DNA from: Nonomuraea cavernae
Lineage (GTDB): Bacteria > Actinomycetota > Actinomycetes > Streptosporangiales > Streptosporangiaceae
Direction of reading: 5' to 3'
Length of the DNA: 64,000 nucleotides
NCBI RefSeq assembly: GCF_014646355.1
Contig: NZ_BMNH01000015.1
Location: 1 to 64,000 of the forward strand
Shown piece by piece: positions 43,660 to 51,882 of this stretch. The position numbers and the translations under genes were made by a program. Every line of letters starts with the position of its first letter. Position 1 is the first letter of the stretch. Under the pieces are notes generated by a model. That model ran no database searches. It was not told the origin of the DNA and saw only the letters and a program-made list of their open reading frames with translations.

Positions 43660-44523
43660 TTAGACGAGAACGTGCTCTCGGTTCTCCACCTGGACGGGCA
43701 CGGTGTGCCGGCGGGTGAAGATCCACATCCGGTAGACAAGGAAGATCTCGTTGGCGAGAAGCAGCGCGCCGGCGGCCGCCGCCACGGGGACCAGGGCCAC
43801 CACCCCGACGAGCGGCGCCACCACGAACACCGCGGCGTGAAACTCGATGCCGCTGATCAGGTGGGACCGGACCCGGCGACGCGCCAGATACTTGTTGAGC
43901 CGCTTCATGAACCGGCGCACCCTGACGGCCGGCGTGAGCGGCCTGCCCGGCGAGCGGGCCGGGCCCCGCCTGACGGGCTTGTCCACGCCGTACCCCAGTG
44001 CCAGCTCCGCCGCCTCGGCCCGCGCCAGCTTGATCGTCTCCCGCACCCGCTTCATCTGCGGCGCGTTGACGTACCTGAACAGGTCGAGCACGGCCACCCC
44101 GGCCCCGAGCAGGATGTAGCGCACGTCCCCCGTGAGCGTGTACTGCCCGTACGCCAGCCCCATGGCGCAGAAGACCACCCTGACCCGATCACCCACGTAG
44201 TCGAGCCAGAGGCCGAAGGGCGTCCCCGTGCCCTTGAGCCTGGCGATCTTGCCGTCGACGCAGTCGACCATGAAGCTCAGATAGAACATGGCCGAACCCG
44301 CCACCAACTGGTCCAGTGCGAAACAGACCGCCGAGACCAGGCCGAGGACCAGCGAGAACACCGTGAGCTCGTTGGGCGTGATCCGTGTGTGGTTGGCCAC
44401 CAGCAGAGCTGCCCGGCACGCGACCGGGTCCACGACGTACACGGTCCACCAGGAATCTCTCCGCTTACGTGTCGCGTGGACGTCATCGAGCGAATAGGTC
44501 CTCATGGCTTCCAGCATGGCCAC
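43660..44523 (-). CDS. CDP-alcohol phosphatidyltransferase-family protein
   Basis: A 287-residue membrane enzyme with about six hydrophobic segments. The full signature DG-x2-AR-x8-G-x3-D-x3-D is present in CVDGKIARLKGTGTPFGLWL followed by DYVGD. Such enzymes displace CMP from a CDP-activated lipid or polyol by an alcohol. In this locus it may attach a polyol phosphate or sugar phosphate rather than make a common phospholipid. The start is uncertain (44523, 44517 or 44505). It lies between a GT2 and a sulfotransferase gene with gaps of 30 and 22 bases. Confidence 0.88.
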   Translation of the reverse strand: MAMLEAMRTYSLDDVHATRKRRDSWWTVYVVDPVACRAALLVANHTRITPNELTVFSLVLGLVSAVCFALDQLVAGSAMFYLSFMVDCVDGKIARLKGTGTPFGLWLDYVGDRVRVVFCAMGLAYGQYTLTGDVRYILLGAGVAVLDLFRYVNAPQMKRVRETIKLARAEAAELALGYGVDKPVRRGPARSPGRPLTPAVRVRRFMKRLNKYLARRRVRSHLISGIEFHAAVFVVAPLVGVVALVPVAAAAGALLLANEIFLVYRMWIFTRRHTVPVQVENREHVLV

Positions 44524-44553
44524 GACTCGCGCTCGACTGATTACTCTCTGGAA

Positions 44554-46002
44554 CTAATAGGAGATGTCCATGCCCGTTCTTGACCATCCCGGCACGGACA
44601 GCCGCCACGGACGGTGACCGTCGGCGTCGCGGAAGCGCTCCTCCAGCACCAGCCCCCGGGTCTCGGCCCGCACGTGCAGCCGCCAGTGGGGCCGCCCGCC
44701 CTTGAGCCAGGCCGGGTCGACCGTCAGGACGATCCCCGGGCCACGGACCCGCCGCACCTCCAGCGGCACGTGGCGCTTGCCGTCGGTCAGCCACACCTCC
44801 AGCCGGCCCGGCCTGCGCCGCACGCGGTGCATCGACACCTCCGCGCGCACGACGAACCGGTCGCCGGTCCATTGGCAGTCCTCGACCGTGGCCAGCAGCC
44901 TGAGCTCCTGGCGGGCGTCGAACACCTCGTCGGGGATCTTGAGCTTGCGGTCGCGGAAGTAGGGGTAGTCGCCGTACCAGCCGGTCGTGCGCAGCCCGCG
45001 CGGCACGATCCTGGTGCCGTTCACGGCGGCGCGCCGGAACTTGCGGACCTCCCGCAGTTGCTTCACCAGCCCGCGTTCGATCAGGTGCAGTTCGAGCCGG
45101 CGCAGCGACGACGCGGCGGCGAGCACGTCCGGGCTCAGCGTGGCCACCCACTGGCGGCCCAGGTCGACCAGCGCCGGGATCTCGTCCTTCTCGGCCTGCT
45201 CCAGCGCCTGGAACAGGAAGACGGTGTCCTTCTCCAGGACCAGGCCGTCGAAGGCGTCGGCCAGGTCGGGCGCCTCCTTCTCCAGGAAGGATCTGACCTC
45301 CCGGATCGCGGTCAGCCGCTCGGCCAGGTTGGCGCGCTCGGCCCGCCGCTGCGTGATCGACGTCTCGCCGGAGTCGCGCTCGCGCCAGTGGTAGACGACG
45401 TCGGACAGCACGTCCACGCTCGCGGCCATGACGTGCGCCCGCATGCTGAGCGGCACATCCTCGTAGATCCCCGAGGCGAAGCGCAGCCGCTGCTCGTGCC
45501 AGAAGCCGCGGCGGTAGACCTTGTTCCACACCGTCCGGTCCCTGATGAGCACCCGCCTGTCCGTGATGTGAGTGCGGTGCACGTCACGCCTGAACACCTT
45601 CTCGTGCAGGGTCGACTCGGCGAGCTCGCCCTCCCGGAGCCGCCGCACCCCACCGCACGCGAAGTCCGACCCGGACCGCTCCAGCGAGGAGACCAGCGTC
45701 CCGTACGCCTCGGGCGGCACGACGTCGTCACTGTCCGCGAACGCCAGATAGGTCCCGCGCGCCCGCAGCACCCCCTCGTTGCGGGCCGGCCCGGGGCCGC
45801 GGTTGGGCTGGTGGACCACGACGAACCGCGGATCGCGGGCCGCGAAGCCTTCGGCGATCCGCGCGCTGCCGTCCTGCGAGCCGTCGTCGACGACGATGAC
45901 CTCCAGGTCCGGCAGCGTCTGGGCGGCCAGCGACTCCAGGCACTCGGTGATGTACGGCTCGACGTTGTAGACCGGGACGACGACGCTGACCAGGGGCGCC
46001 AT
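44554..46002 (-). CDS. GT2-family glycosyltransferase with C-terminal beta domain
   Basis: A 482-residue enzyme. The GT-A domain has LVSVVVPVYNVEPYITECLE, VIVVDDGSQDGS, a DxD in YLAFADSDDVVPPEA and IYEDVPLSMRAHVMA. The C-terminal 120 residues are beta-rich (FVVRAEVSMHRVRRRPGRLE, then VWLTDGKRHVPLEV) and resemble those of the GT2 genes at 38822 and 51845. Such tails occur in wall teichoic acid glycosyltransferases (TarS-like). The start at 46002 (MAPLVSVVV) is chosen because the longer frame has no fitting sequence. It is first of a minus-strand group with the CDP-alcohol transferase and sulfotransferase. Confidence 0.9.
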   Translation of the reverse strand: MAPLVSVVVPVYNVEPYITECLESLAAQTLPDLEVIVVDDGSQDGSARIAEGFAARDPRFVVVHQPNRGPGPARNEGVLRARGTYLAFADSDDVVPPEAYGTLVSSLERSGSDFACGGVRRLREGELAESTLHEKVFRRDVHRTHITDRRVLIRDRTVWNKVYRRGFWHEQRLRFASGIYEDVPLSMRAHVMAASVDVLSDVVYHWRERDSGETSITQRRAERANLAERLTAIREVRSFLEKEAPDLADAFDGLVLEKDTVFLFQALEQAEKDEIPALVDLGRQWVATLSPDVLAAASSLRRLELHLIERGLVKQLREVRKFRRAAVNGTRIVPRGLRTTGWYGDYPYFRDRKLKIPDEVFDARQELRLLATVEDCQWTGDRFVVRAEVSMHRVRRRPGRLEVWLTDGKRHVPLEVRRVRGPGIVLTVDPAWLKGGRPHWRLHVRAETRGLVLEERFRDADGHRPWRLSVPGWSRTGMDISY

Positions 46003-46095
46003 GCCGTGACTCCTTGTGTGCGGGGGATGCTTAGTGGGCAGGATGCCCCGGCCATCGCCTGAGGGCGGCGGGCGATGCCTCTCCCTGATCAGCTC

Positions 46096-46122
46096 TTTAC
46101 CCGATCCGGCATCCGCTACGGT
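46096..46122 (+). promoter_or_regulatory. Possible promoter of pseH-pseI
   Basis: TTTACC (46096-46101) and TACGGT (46117-46122) are separated by 15 bases, 38 bases before the pseH ATG. The spacing is short, so this is tentative. Confidence 0.3.
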
Positions 46123-46159
46123 GTGAGACCGTTCCGGCACCAGGCGTAGGGGGGCGACG

Positions 46160-46660
46160 ATGCTGAGGCCCGTCGGAGACCACGATCTGCCCGTCATGCT
46201 CCGCTGGCGCAACCATCCACGGGTCCGCGCCGCGAGCTTCACCACCCACGAGATCGGCGAGGCCGAGCACGCCCGCTGGTGGGCCGCGGTCAAGGACGAC
46301 CCGGCTCGGCGCGTGCTGGTCTACGAGCACGACGGGGCCGCCGCGGGCGTGGTGACCTTCTCCGGGCTGCGGCCCGGCTCGCGGTGCGCCGACTGGGGTT
46401 TCTACCTCGACCTCGACGGTCTCGAACGGTCCGGCGCCCTGCTGCGGGCGTGGATCGGGCTGGAGCGGGCGGTCGTCGGCCACGCCTTCGGCCCGCTCGG
46501 GCTGACCACGCTCCGGGGCGAGGTGCTGGCCGGCAACGAGGCGGTCAGGCGGCTGCACCGCCGGTTCGGGTTCGCCGAGACCGGCCGGCACACGCGACAC
46601 GTCGACGGCGCGCCCGTGGACGTCGTCGCCATCCAGCTCACCAGGGAGGAAGACGCGTGA
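46160..46660 (+). CDS. pseH: GNAT acetyltransferase, PseH type
   Basis: A 166-residue GNAT protein. The family start LRPVGDHDLPVMLRWRNHPR and the acetyl-CoA region (ALLRAWIGLERAVVGHAFGP, then LAGNEAVRRLHRRFGFAETG) match PseH, which acetylates the 4-amino group of UDP-4-amino-4,6-dideoxy-beta-L-AltNAc. The assignment rests on this similarity and on coupling to pseI (GTGA overlap) in a locus with all other Pse genes. A different acyl donor is possible because an acyl-activating operon lies nearby. Confidence 0.85.
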   Translation: MLRPVGDHDLPVMLRWRNHPRVRAASFTTHEIGEAEHARWWAAVKDDPARRVLVYEHDGAAAGVVTFSGLRPGSRCADWGFYLDLDGLERSGALLRAWIGLERAVVGHAFGPLGLTTLRGEVLAGNEAVRRLHRRFGFAETGRHTRHVDGAPVDVVAIQLTREEDA

Positions 46661-47700
46661 TCGAGATAGCGGGCCGCGCCATCGGCGCCGACCGGCCGCC
46701 GTTCGTCATCGCCGAGATGTCCGGCAACCACAACGGCAGCCTGGAGCGGGCCCTCGCGATCGTCGACGCGGCGGCCGCCGCCGGGGCCCACGCGCTGAAG
46801 TTGCAGACCTACCGGCCCGACACCATCACGATCGACGCCGACGGCCCGGCCTTCCGCCTGGGCGACGGGCACGAGCTGTGGGGAGGTGAGCGCCTCTACG
46901 AGTTGTTCGAGCGGGCCCACACGCCGTGGGAGTGGCACGAGCCGATCTTCGACCGGGCCCGCGCGCTGGGGCTGGTGCCGTTCTCGTCGCCGTTCGACCC
47001 GACGGCCGTGGAGTTCCTGGAGAAGCTCGACGCGCCGGCGTACAAGATCGCTTCGTCGGAGGTCGTAGACCTGCCGCTGATCCGGCTCGCCGCCGGCACC
47101 GGCAAGCCGTTGATCATCTCCACCGGCATGGCGTCGGTCGGCGAGATCCACGCCGCCGTGCAGGCCGCCCGCGAGGGCGGCTGCACCCAGCTCGCCGTGC
47201 TGGCGTGCACCGCCTCCTACCCCGCCTCCCCCGCCGAGAGCAACCTGCGCGCGCTGCCGCTGCTGGCCGGGCTCACCGGCGCGGTCGTCGGCGTGTCCGA
47301 CCACACGCCGGGCCTCGGCGCGGCGCTCGCGGCGGTGGCGCTCGGGGCCTGCCTGATCGAGAAGCACCTCACGACCGCCAGGAGCGACGGCGGCGTCGAC
47401 GCGGCGTTCTCGCTGGAACCCGCCGAGCTGGCGGCCCTGGTCGTGGAGAGCGAGCGCGCCTGGCAGTCGCTGGGCTCCCCCGTCATCGGCCCGCGCGCCT
47501 CCGAGCGCGAGGGGCTGCGCTTTCGCCGGTCGCTCTACGTGGTCCGGCAGGTGCGCGCGGGCGAGCCGGTGACCGGGCAGAACGTCCGCTCCATCCGGCC
47601 CGCCGGGGGCCTGCCCCCTGCGGCCGCCGCCGACGTGATGGGCCGCCGCTTCACCCGCGACGCCGCCCCCGGCACCCCCCTCACCTGGGACCTCGTCTGA
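46657..47700 (+). CDS. pseI: Pseudaminic acid synthase PseI (NeuB/SpsE family)
   Basis: A 347-residue enzyme that condenses the free 2,4-diacetamido sugar with phosphoenolpyruvate to give pseudaminic acid. NeuB-family motifs are PFVIAEMSGNHNGSLERALA, AHALKLQTYRPDTITID, FSSPFDPTAVEFLEKL, PAYKIASSEVVDLPLI and LIISTGMASVGEI. A C-terminal SAF domain follows (RSLYVVRQVRAGEPVTGQNV). The long LGDGHELWGGERLYELFERA segment fits PseI rather than sialic acid synthases. The GTG at 46657 overlaps the pseH stop. Confidence 0.93.
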   Translation: MIEIAGRAIGADRPPFVIAEMSGNHNGSLERALAIVDAAAAAGAHALKLQTYRPDTITIDADGPAFRLGDGHELWGGERLYELFERAHTPWEWHEPIFDRARALGLVPFSSPFDPTAVEFLEKLDAPAYKIASSEVVDLPLIRLAAGTGKPLIISTGMASVGEIHAAVQAAREGGCTQLAVLACTASYPASPAESNLRALPLLAGLTGAVVGVSDHTPGLGAALAAVALGACLIEKHLTTARSDGGVDAAFSLEPAELAALVVESERAWQSLGSPVIGPRASEREGLRFRRSLYVVRQVRAGEPVTGQNVRSIRPAGGLPPAAAADVMGRRFTRDAAPGTPLTWDLV

Positions 47701-47779
47701 CTCCTCGCCGGACAGATCTGTCGACGCGCGACCGTCGACGCGCGGACTGCGACCGTCAGCGTGCGACCTGTTAGAGGAG

Positions 47780-48859
47780 TCAGAGGAGCGTGAGCAGGGC
47801 GTCGGCGACGCGTTCCCGGCCTCTGCCGTCGATCAGGCCGCTGCCCCGCCTGCCGTACTTCTCGCACAGCCCGGCGTCGGCGAGCAGGCGGGCCAGCGTC
47901 TCGGTGGCGGCCGGGTCGGCCTCGGGGCCGAGCCCGGCGGCGATGCCGTCGCGCACCAGCGGCTCGTAGCCGACCAGCTGGTTGGCCGCGACCCAGGTCA
48001 GCGCCGTCGGCACGCCCAGGTAGAGCAGCTCCCAGACGGTCGAACCGGCCGCCGAGACCACCAGATCGGCCTCGGCCATCAGCTGGGGCAGCCGGTCGGT
48101 GGGCGGGATGACGGTGACGGGCCCGTCGATCCGGAACTTCCTGGGCGTGATCACCGTGGCGGAGAACGGCAGCCCGGTGTCGAGCAGCGCCCGCGTCCAG
48201 GCCGGCGCCACGCCCGCGCTGTCGGTGCCGCCGAAACAGCACAGCACCCGCGGCACACCGGAGCCCAGACCGCGCCGGCCGTGCTCAGCGCTTGGCCGTA
48301 TCACCTGGCCGAAACCGCCCCTGCCTCCGGCGGACAGGTCTCCGGCGGGTTCGCGGACTTCGCGGACTTCGCGGACTTCGCGGACTTCGCGGACTTCGCG
48401 GACTTCGCGGACGCTGTCGCGGAGCAGGACGTAGCGGGCGCCCGCCAGCCGCTCACCGGCCATCGGGAAGGCGCGCAGCTCGGCGCCGAGGTTCTGGTCG
48501 AGGTAGAGATCGGCCTCCTGGCCGAGGGGGTCTCCGTCGACGATGGCGAGCACCGCCGCGCCGGTCGCCCTGATCGCCGCGCCGGTGCCGGGAGCCAGCT
48601 CGTACGAGTCGAGCACGACCGCGCCGAGCCCCAGGTCGCGCACCAGCCCGGCGAGCCGGTCGGGCCGGTCGGGAGCCGGGACCAGCGGGAGCCCGCGTTC
48701 GAGCAGCTGGGTGCGCGCCCACGGGGAGCCGGCCAGGTTGCCGAGGAAGCACACGTCCATCCCGCGGGCGCACAGCTCCTCGGCCAGCGCGACGCAGCGC
48801 ACCAGATGACCGAGCCCGCTCTGCACGCCCGCGTCGCAGCGGATGCCGATCCCGCTCAT
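47780..48859 (-). CDS. pseG: UDP-sugar hydrolase PseG with an in-frame repeat insertion
   Basis: A 359-residue GT-B-fold hydrolase that removes UDP from UDP-2,4-diacetamido-2,4,6-trideoxy-beta-L-altropyranose. The N-terminal motif IGIRCDAGVQSGLGHLVRCV holds the catalytic His region. The C-terminal part has VLCCFGGTDSAG and LVVSAAGSTVWELLYLGVPT. Residues about 150-171 are six Val-Arg-Glu copies, followed by a Gly-rich stretch, a strain-type expansion between the two domains not expected in PseG. Its ATG overlaps the spsF-type stop by one base. The last codons CTCCTCTGA are followed at once by a copy, CTCCTCTAA. Confidence 0.9.
   Translation of the reverse strand: MSGIGIRCDAGVQSGLGHLVRCVALAEELCARGMDVCFLGNLAGSPWARTQLLERGLPLVPAPDRPDRLAGLVRDLGLGAVVLDSYELAPGTGAAIRATGAAVLAIVDGDPLGQEADLYLDQNLGAELRAFPMAGERLAGARYVLLRDSVREVREVREVREVREVREVREPAGDLSAGGRGGFGQVIRPSAEHGRRGLGSGVPRVLCCFGGTDSAGVAPAWTRALLDTGLPFSATVITPRKFRIDGPVTVIPPTDRLPQLMAEADLVVSAAGSTVWELLYLGVPTALTWVAANQLVGYEPLVRDGIAAGLGPEADPAATETLARLLADAGLCEKYGRRGSGLIDGRGRERVADALLTLL
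48352..48412 (-). repeat. Six-plus copies of a 9-bp repeat inside pseG
   Basis: CGCGGACTT is repeated without change at 48352-48405, with a partial seventh copy to 48412. On the coding strand it gives (Glu-Val-Arg)n. Because nine is divisible by three, copy-number change would keep pseG in frame. It is a likely variable-number tandem repeat. Confidence 0.92.
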
Positions 48860-49587
48860 CAAGCCTCCTGCAACGCCTTCTGCTCGACGTGCGCGTTGAG
48901 CAGGCGGATCTCCGGCCGGTCGCGCAGGAAGCCGGTCAGCGTGGCGAACGGCACGCACCGGTCGCCGAACTCGGCGACGACGCGCGAGATGAGCCGCCAG
49001 TCGTCCTCGGTGTCGAGCGTGACCCGCAGGTCGGCCGCGGCCGGGGCGTGGGCGAGGCCGAGCAGCCGCGCGCCGCCCGGATGGGTGTAGACGTAGGAGG
49101 TGACGTGCGCGCGGTGGTGTCCGGTGGCCTCCCGGTCGGCCCGGCGCAGCGCGGGCAGGCCGACGATCTCGACGTCGAGACCGCGCGGCAGCGTGCGGGC
49201 CAGGCCGGTGCTCAGGTAGTCGAGGCCGGGAACCGCCCGGTAGACCAGCGCGGTCTCGCGGATCACCTCGGGGTCGAGCAGCGGGCAGTCGGCCGTGATC
49301 CGCATCACCGCGTCACCGGGGCAGGCGGCGAGCGCCTGGACGTACCTGGTGAGGACGTCGTCGACCGGGCCCCGGTGCCACCGGACGCCGAGGGTGCGGC
49401 ACCGCGCCACGATCGCGTCGTCGGCCGGCTCGGTCGTGGTCGCCACCACCAGGTCGTCGACGGCGCCCGCCTGGCGTACGGCGCGCACCACCCAGCCCAG
49501 CACCGAACGGCCGTGGAGATCGCGCAGCACCTTGCCCGGCAGCCGCGTGGATCCCATCCGCGCCTGGATGATTCCGACAATCCGCAC
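48859..49587 (-). CDS. pseF: CMP-sugar cytidylyltransferase, SpsF/PseF type
   Basis: A 242-residue nucleotidyltransferase starting MRIVGIIQARMGSTRLPGKV, the CTP-binding motif of the SpsF (COG1861) branch rather than the NeuA/PseF form IIPARGGSKRIP. Further motifs are ADCPLLDPEVIRETALVYRA and a Tyr/Val beta region near SYVYTHPGGARLLG. In this locus it is the only candidate for making CMP-pseudaminic acid, so the PseF role is inferred from context. The start is GTG at 49587. It ends with a one-base overlap into pseG. Confidence 0.85.
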   Translation of the reverse strand: MRIVGIIQARMGSTRLPGKVLRDLHGRSVLGWVVRAVRQAGAVDDLVVATTTEPADDAIVARCRTLGVRWHRGPVDDVLTRYVQALAACPGDAVMRITADCPLLDPEVIRETALVYRAVPGLDYLSTGLARTLPRGLDVEIVGLPALRRADREATGHHRAHVTSYVYTHPGGARLLGLAHAPAAADLRVTLDTEDDWRLISRVVAEFGDRCVPFATLTGFLRDRPEIRLLNAHVEQKALQEA

Positions 49588-49689
49588 CGAAGCCCCAATC
49601 CCCCATGTGACCGTGCGTGGCCAGCAGACCGCGCTATGCTACCGGCCGACCCGGACGACTACAGCGCGTAAACGCCATCAGGGGGCCAC

Positions 49690-50673
49690 GTGAGCATTCT
49701 CAGTGGATCGTCGGTTCTGATCACCGGAGGCACGGGGTCCTTCGGCAAGGCGTTCATCCGGCACGCCCTCGACTCCCTCGACCTGCGCCGGCTGGTGGTG
49801 TTCTCGCGCGACGAGCTGAAGCAGTGGGAGGCCCGCCAGCTGTTCGGCGACGACCGGCGGCTGCGCTGGTTCATCGGCGACGTCAGGGACCGCGACCGGC
49901 TGACCCGGGCCATGCACGGTGTCGACCACGTGGTCCACGCCGCCGCCCTCAAACAGGTCGACACCGCCGAGTACAACCCGTTCGAGTACGTCCGCACCAA
50001 CGTGTCGGGCTCACAGAACGTGGTGGAGGCGGCGATCGACAGCGGGGTGAGCAGGGTCGTCGCGCTCTCCACCGACAAGGCCTCCGGCCCGGTCAACCTC
50101 TACGGCGCCACGAAGCTGGTCGCCGACAAGCTGTTCGTGTCGGCCAACCACTACGCCGCCGGCCACGTCACCCGGTTCGCCGTGGTGCGCTACGGCAACG
50201 TGGTCGGCAGCCGGGGCTCGGTGGTGCCGTTCTTCCGGCGGCTGGCCGAGGAGGGCGGCAGCCTGCCGATCACCGACAAGCGGATGACCAGGTTCTGGAT
50301 CACGCTCGACCAGGCCGTACGGTTCGTCGTCGAGTCCTTCGAGCTGATGCGGGGCGGCGAGCTGTACGTGCCGCGCATCCCCAGCATGCGGATCACCGAC
50401 CTGGCCGAGGCGGTGGCCCCGCGGAGCCCGGTCTACGAGATCGGCATCAGGCCGGGCGAGAAGCTGCACGAGGAGATGATCGGCCCCGACGACGGCCGCC
50501 GGGCGCTCCGGCTGGCCGACCGCTACATCGTCCAGCCGACGATCGCCACCTGGGGCTACCAGCCGCCGCAGCACGCCGAGCAGCTGCCCGAGGGCTTCTG
50601 CTACCGCTCCGACACCAACGACCGGTGGCTGTCGGTCGACGACCTACGCGCCATCGTGGCGGCCGGCGTCTGA
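49690..50673 (+). CDS. pseB: UDP-GlcNAc 4,6-dehydratase (5-inverting) PseB
   Basis: A 327-residue SDR enzyme and first step of the pseudaminic acid pathway. The NADP motif is VLITGGTGSFGKAFI. The region FSRDELKQWEARQLF is characteristic of PseB/FlaA1, and the active site is LSTDKASGPVNLYGATKLVA, giving the Asp-Lys-Tyr triad that performs dehydration and C5 inversion. The GTG at 49690 is chosen. It shares one base with the pseC start (TGATG). It is divergent from the spsF-pseG pair. Confidence 0.95.
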   Translation: MSILSGSSVLITGGTGSFGKAFIRHALDSLDLRRLVVFSRDELKQWEARQLFGDDRRLRWFIGDVRDRDRLTRAMHGVDHVVHAAALKQVDTAEYNPFEYVRTNVSGSQNVVEAAIDSGVSRVVALSTDKASGPVNLYGATKLVADKLFVSANHYAAGHVTRFAVVRYGNVVGSRGSVVPFFRRLAEEGGSLPITDKRMTRFWITLDQAVRFVVESFELMRGGELYVPRIPSMRITDLAEAVAPRSPVYEIGIRPGEKLHEEMIGPDDGRRALRLADRYIVQPTIATWGYQPPQHAEQLPEGFCYRSDTNDRWLSVDDLRAIVAAGV

Positions 50674-51797
50674 TGCTGCCCTACGGACGCCACTCGATCA
50701 CCGAGGACGACGTCGAGGCGGTCGCCGAGGTGCTGCGCGGCGACTGGCTGACCACAGGTCCTGCGGTCGGCCGGTTCGAGGCCGAGCTGACCCGCTGGAC
50801 GGGCGGGGTGCCCTGCCTGGCCGTCACCTCGGGCACCGCCGCCCTGCACGTCGCCTACACGGCCACCGGGGTCGGGCCGGGTGACGAGGTGATCACCTCG
50901 CCGTTGACGTTCGTGGCGACCGCCTCCACCGCCGTCCTGCGCGGGGCCCGCGTGGTCTTCGCCGACGTACAGCCCGACACGGGCAACCTCGACCCCGGCG
51001 CCGCCTCGGCGGCGGTGACCGGCCGCACCCGCGCGATCACCGCGGTCGACTACGCCGGCCATCCGGCCGACTACGACGAGCTGCGCGAGGTCGCCGGGCG
51101 GGCCGGCGCGACACTGATCGGCGACGCGGCCCACTCCCTCGGCTCGACCTACCGGGACCGCCCGGTGGGGCGGCTGGCCGATCTCACCACCTTCTCCTTC
51201 TTCCCGACCAAGACCGTGACCACGGCCGAGGGCGGCGCGGTCGCGGTGGCCGACCCCGAGCGGTTCGCGCGGGCCTCCCGCTTCCGCAACCACGGGCTGG
51301 TCAGGGAGCCCGCCGAGCAGCGCGACCCCGAGCACGGCGGCTGGCACCAGGAGGTCCACGAGTTCGGGCTCAACTACCGGCTGCCCGACGTGCTCTGCGC
51401 GCTCGGTCTCAGCCAGCTGCGGCGGCTCGGGGCCTTCCGGGCCCGGCGGGCCGAGCTGGTCGCCCGCTACCATGCGCTGCTCGGCGGCCTGCCCGGTCTG
51501 ACGCTTCCGGCGCGGCGGTCCTACACCGACCCGAGCTGGCACCTCTATCCGATACGGATCCACGACGGCCGCAGGCGCGAGGTCTACCAGCGGATGCGCG
51601 CGGCCGGCATCGGGGTGCAGGTCAACTACGTGCCCGCCTACTGGCATCCGGTGTTCGAGGACCTCGGCTACCAGCGCGGGCTCTGCCCCGAGGCCGAGGC
51701 CTACTACGCCGAGCAGCTCTCGCTGCCACTCTTCCCCGACCTCACCGACGCCCAGCAGGACCGGGTGGCCGACCACCTGGCCGCCGTCCTGCGCTGA
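50673..51797 (+). CDS. pseC: UDP-4-amino-4,6-dideoxy-AltNAc aminotransferase PseC
   Basis: A 374-residue PLP enzyme of the DegT/DnrJ/EryC1 family and second pathway step. The N-terminus MLPYGRHSITEDDVEAVAEV, the PLP aspartate in LIGDAAHSLGSTY and the Schiff-base lysine in FSFFPTKTVTTAEGGAV are typical of PseC. EFGLNYRLPDVLCALGLSQL and a C-terminal YPIRI region follow. It is coupled to pseB by a one-base overlap. Its 3' end faces a GT2 gene across 47 bases that contain a tandem copy of the end of that gene. Confidence 0.94.
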   Translation: MLPYGRHSITEDDVEAVAEVLRGDWLTTGPAVGRFEAELTRWTGGVPCLAVTSGTAALHVAYTATGVGPGDEVITSPLTFVATASTAVLRGARVVFADVQPDTGNLDPGAASAAVTGRTRAITAVDYAGHPADYDELREVAGRAGATLIGDAAHSLGSTYRDRPVGRLADLTTFSFFPTKTVTTAEGGAVAVADPERFARASRFRNHGLVREPAEQRDPEHGGWHQEVHEFGLNYRLPDVLCALGLSQLRRLGAFRARRAELVARYHALLGGLPGLTLPARRSYTDPSWHLYPIRIHDGRRREVYQRMRAAGIGVQVNYVPAYWHPVFEDLGYQRGLCPEAEAYYAEQLSLPLFPDLTDAQQDRVADHLAAVLR

Positions 51798-51800
51798 CCC

Positions 51801-51882
51801 GGCTCAGAGCTCGGCCGGCACCGGCCAGCCGTCGCCGCCCCGGCTCAGAGTTCGGCCAGCACCAGGCAGCCGTCGCCGCCCC
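51801..51882. repeat. 41-bp tandem duplication of the 3' end of a GT2 gene
   Basis: Copy one (51801-51841) lies outside the gene, and copy two (51842-51882) contains its last 12 codons and stop (51845-51847). On the minus strand both read RGGDG-x-x-V-x-AEL-stop: RGGDGCLVLAEL in the gene and RGGDGWPVPAEL in the extra copy. The copies differ at a few bases, so the event is not recent. Confidence 0.88.

Noticed and set aside
48281..49090. Plus-strand frame with Phe-Ala-Asp repeats
   Set aside because: It is the antisense reading of the 9-bp repeat in pseG and part of the cytidylyltransferase gene.
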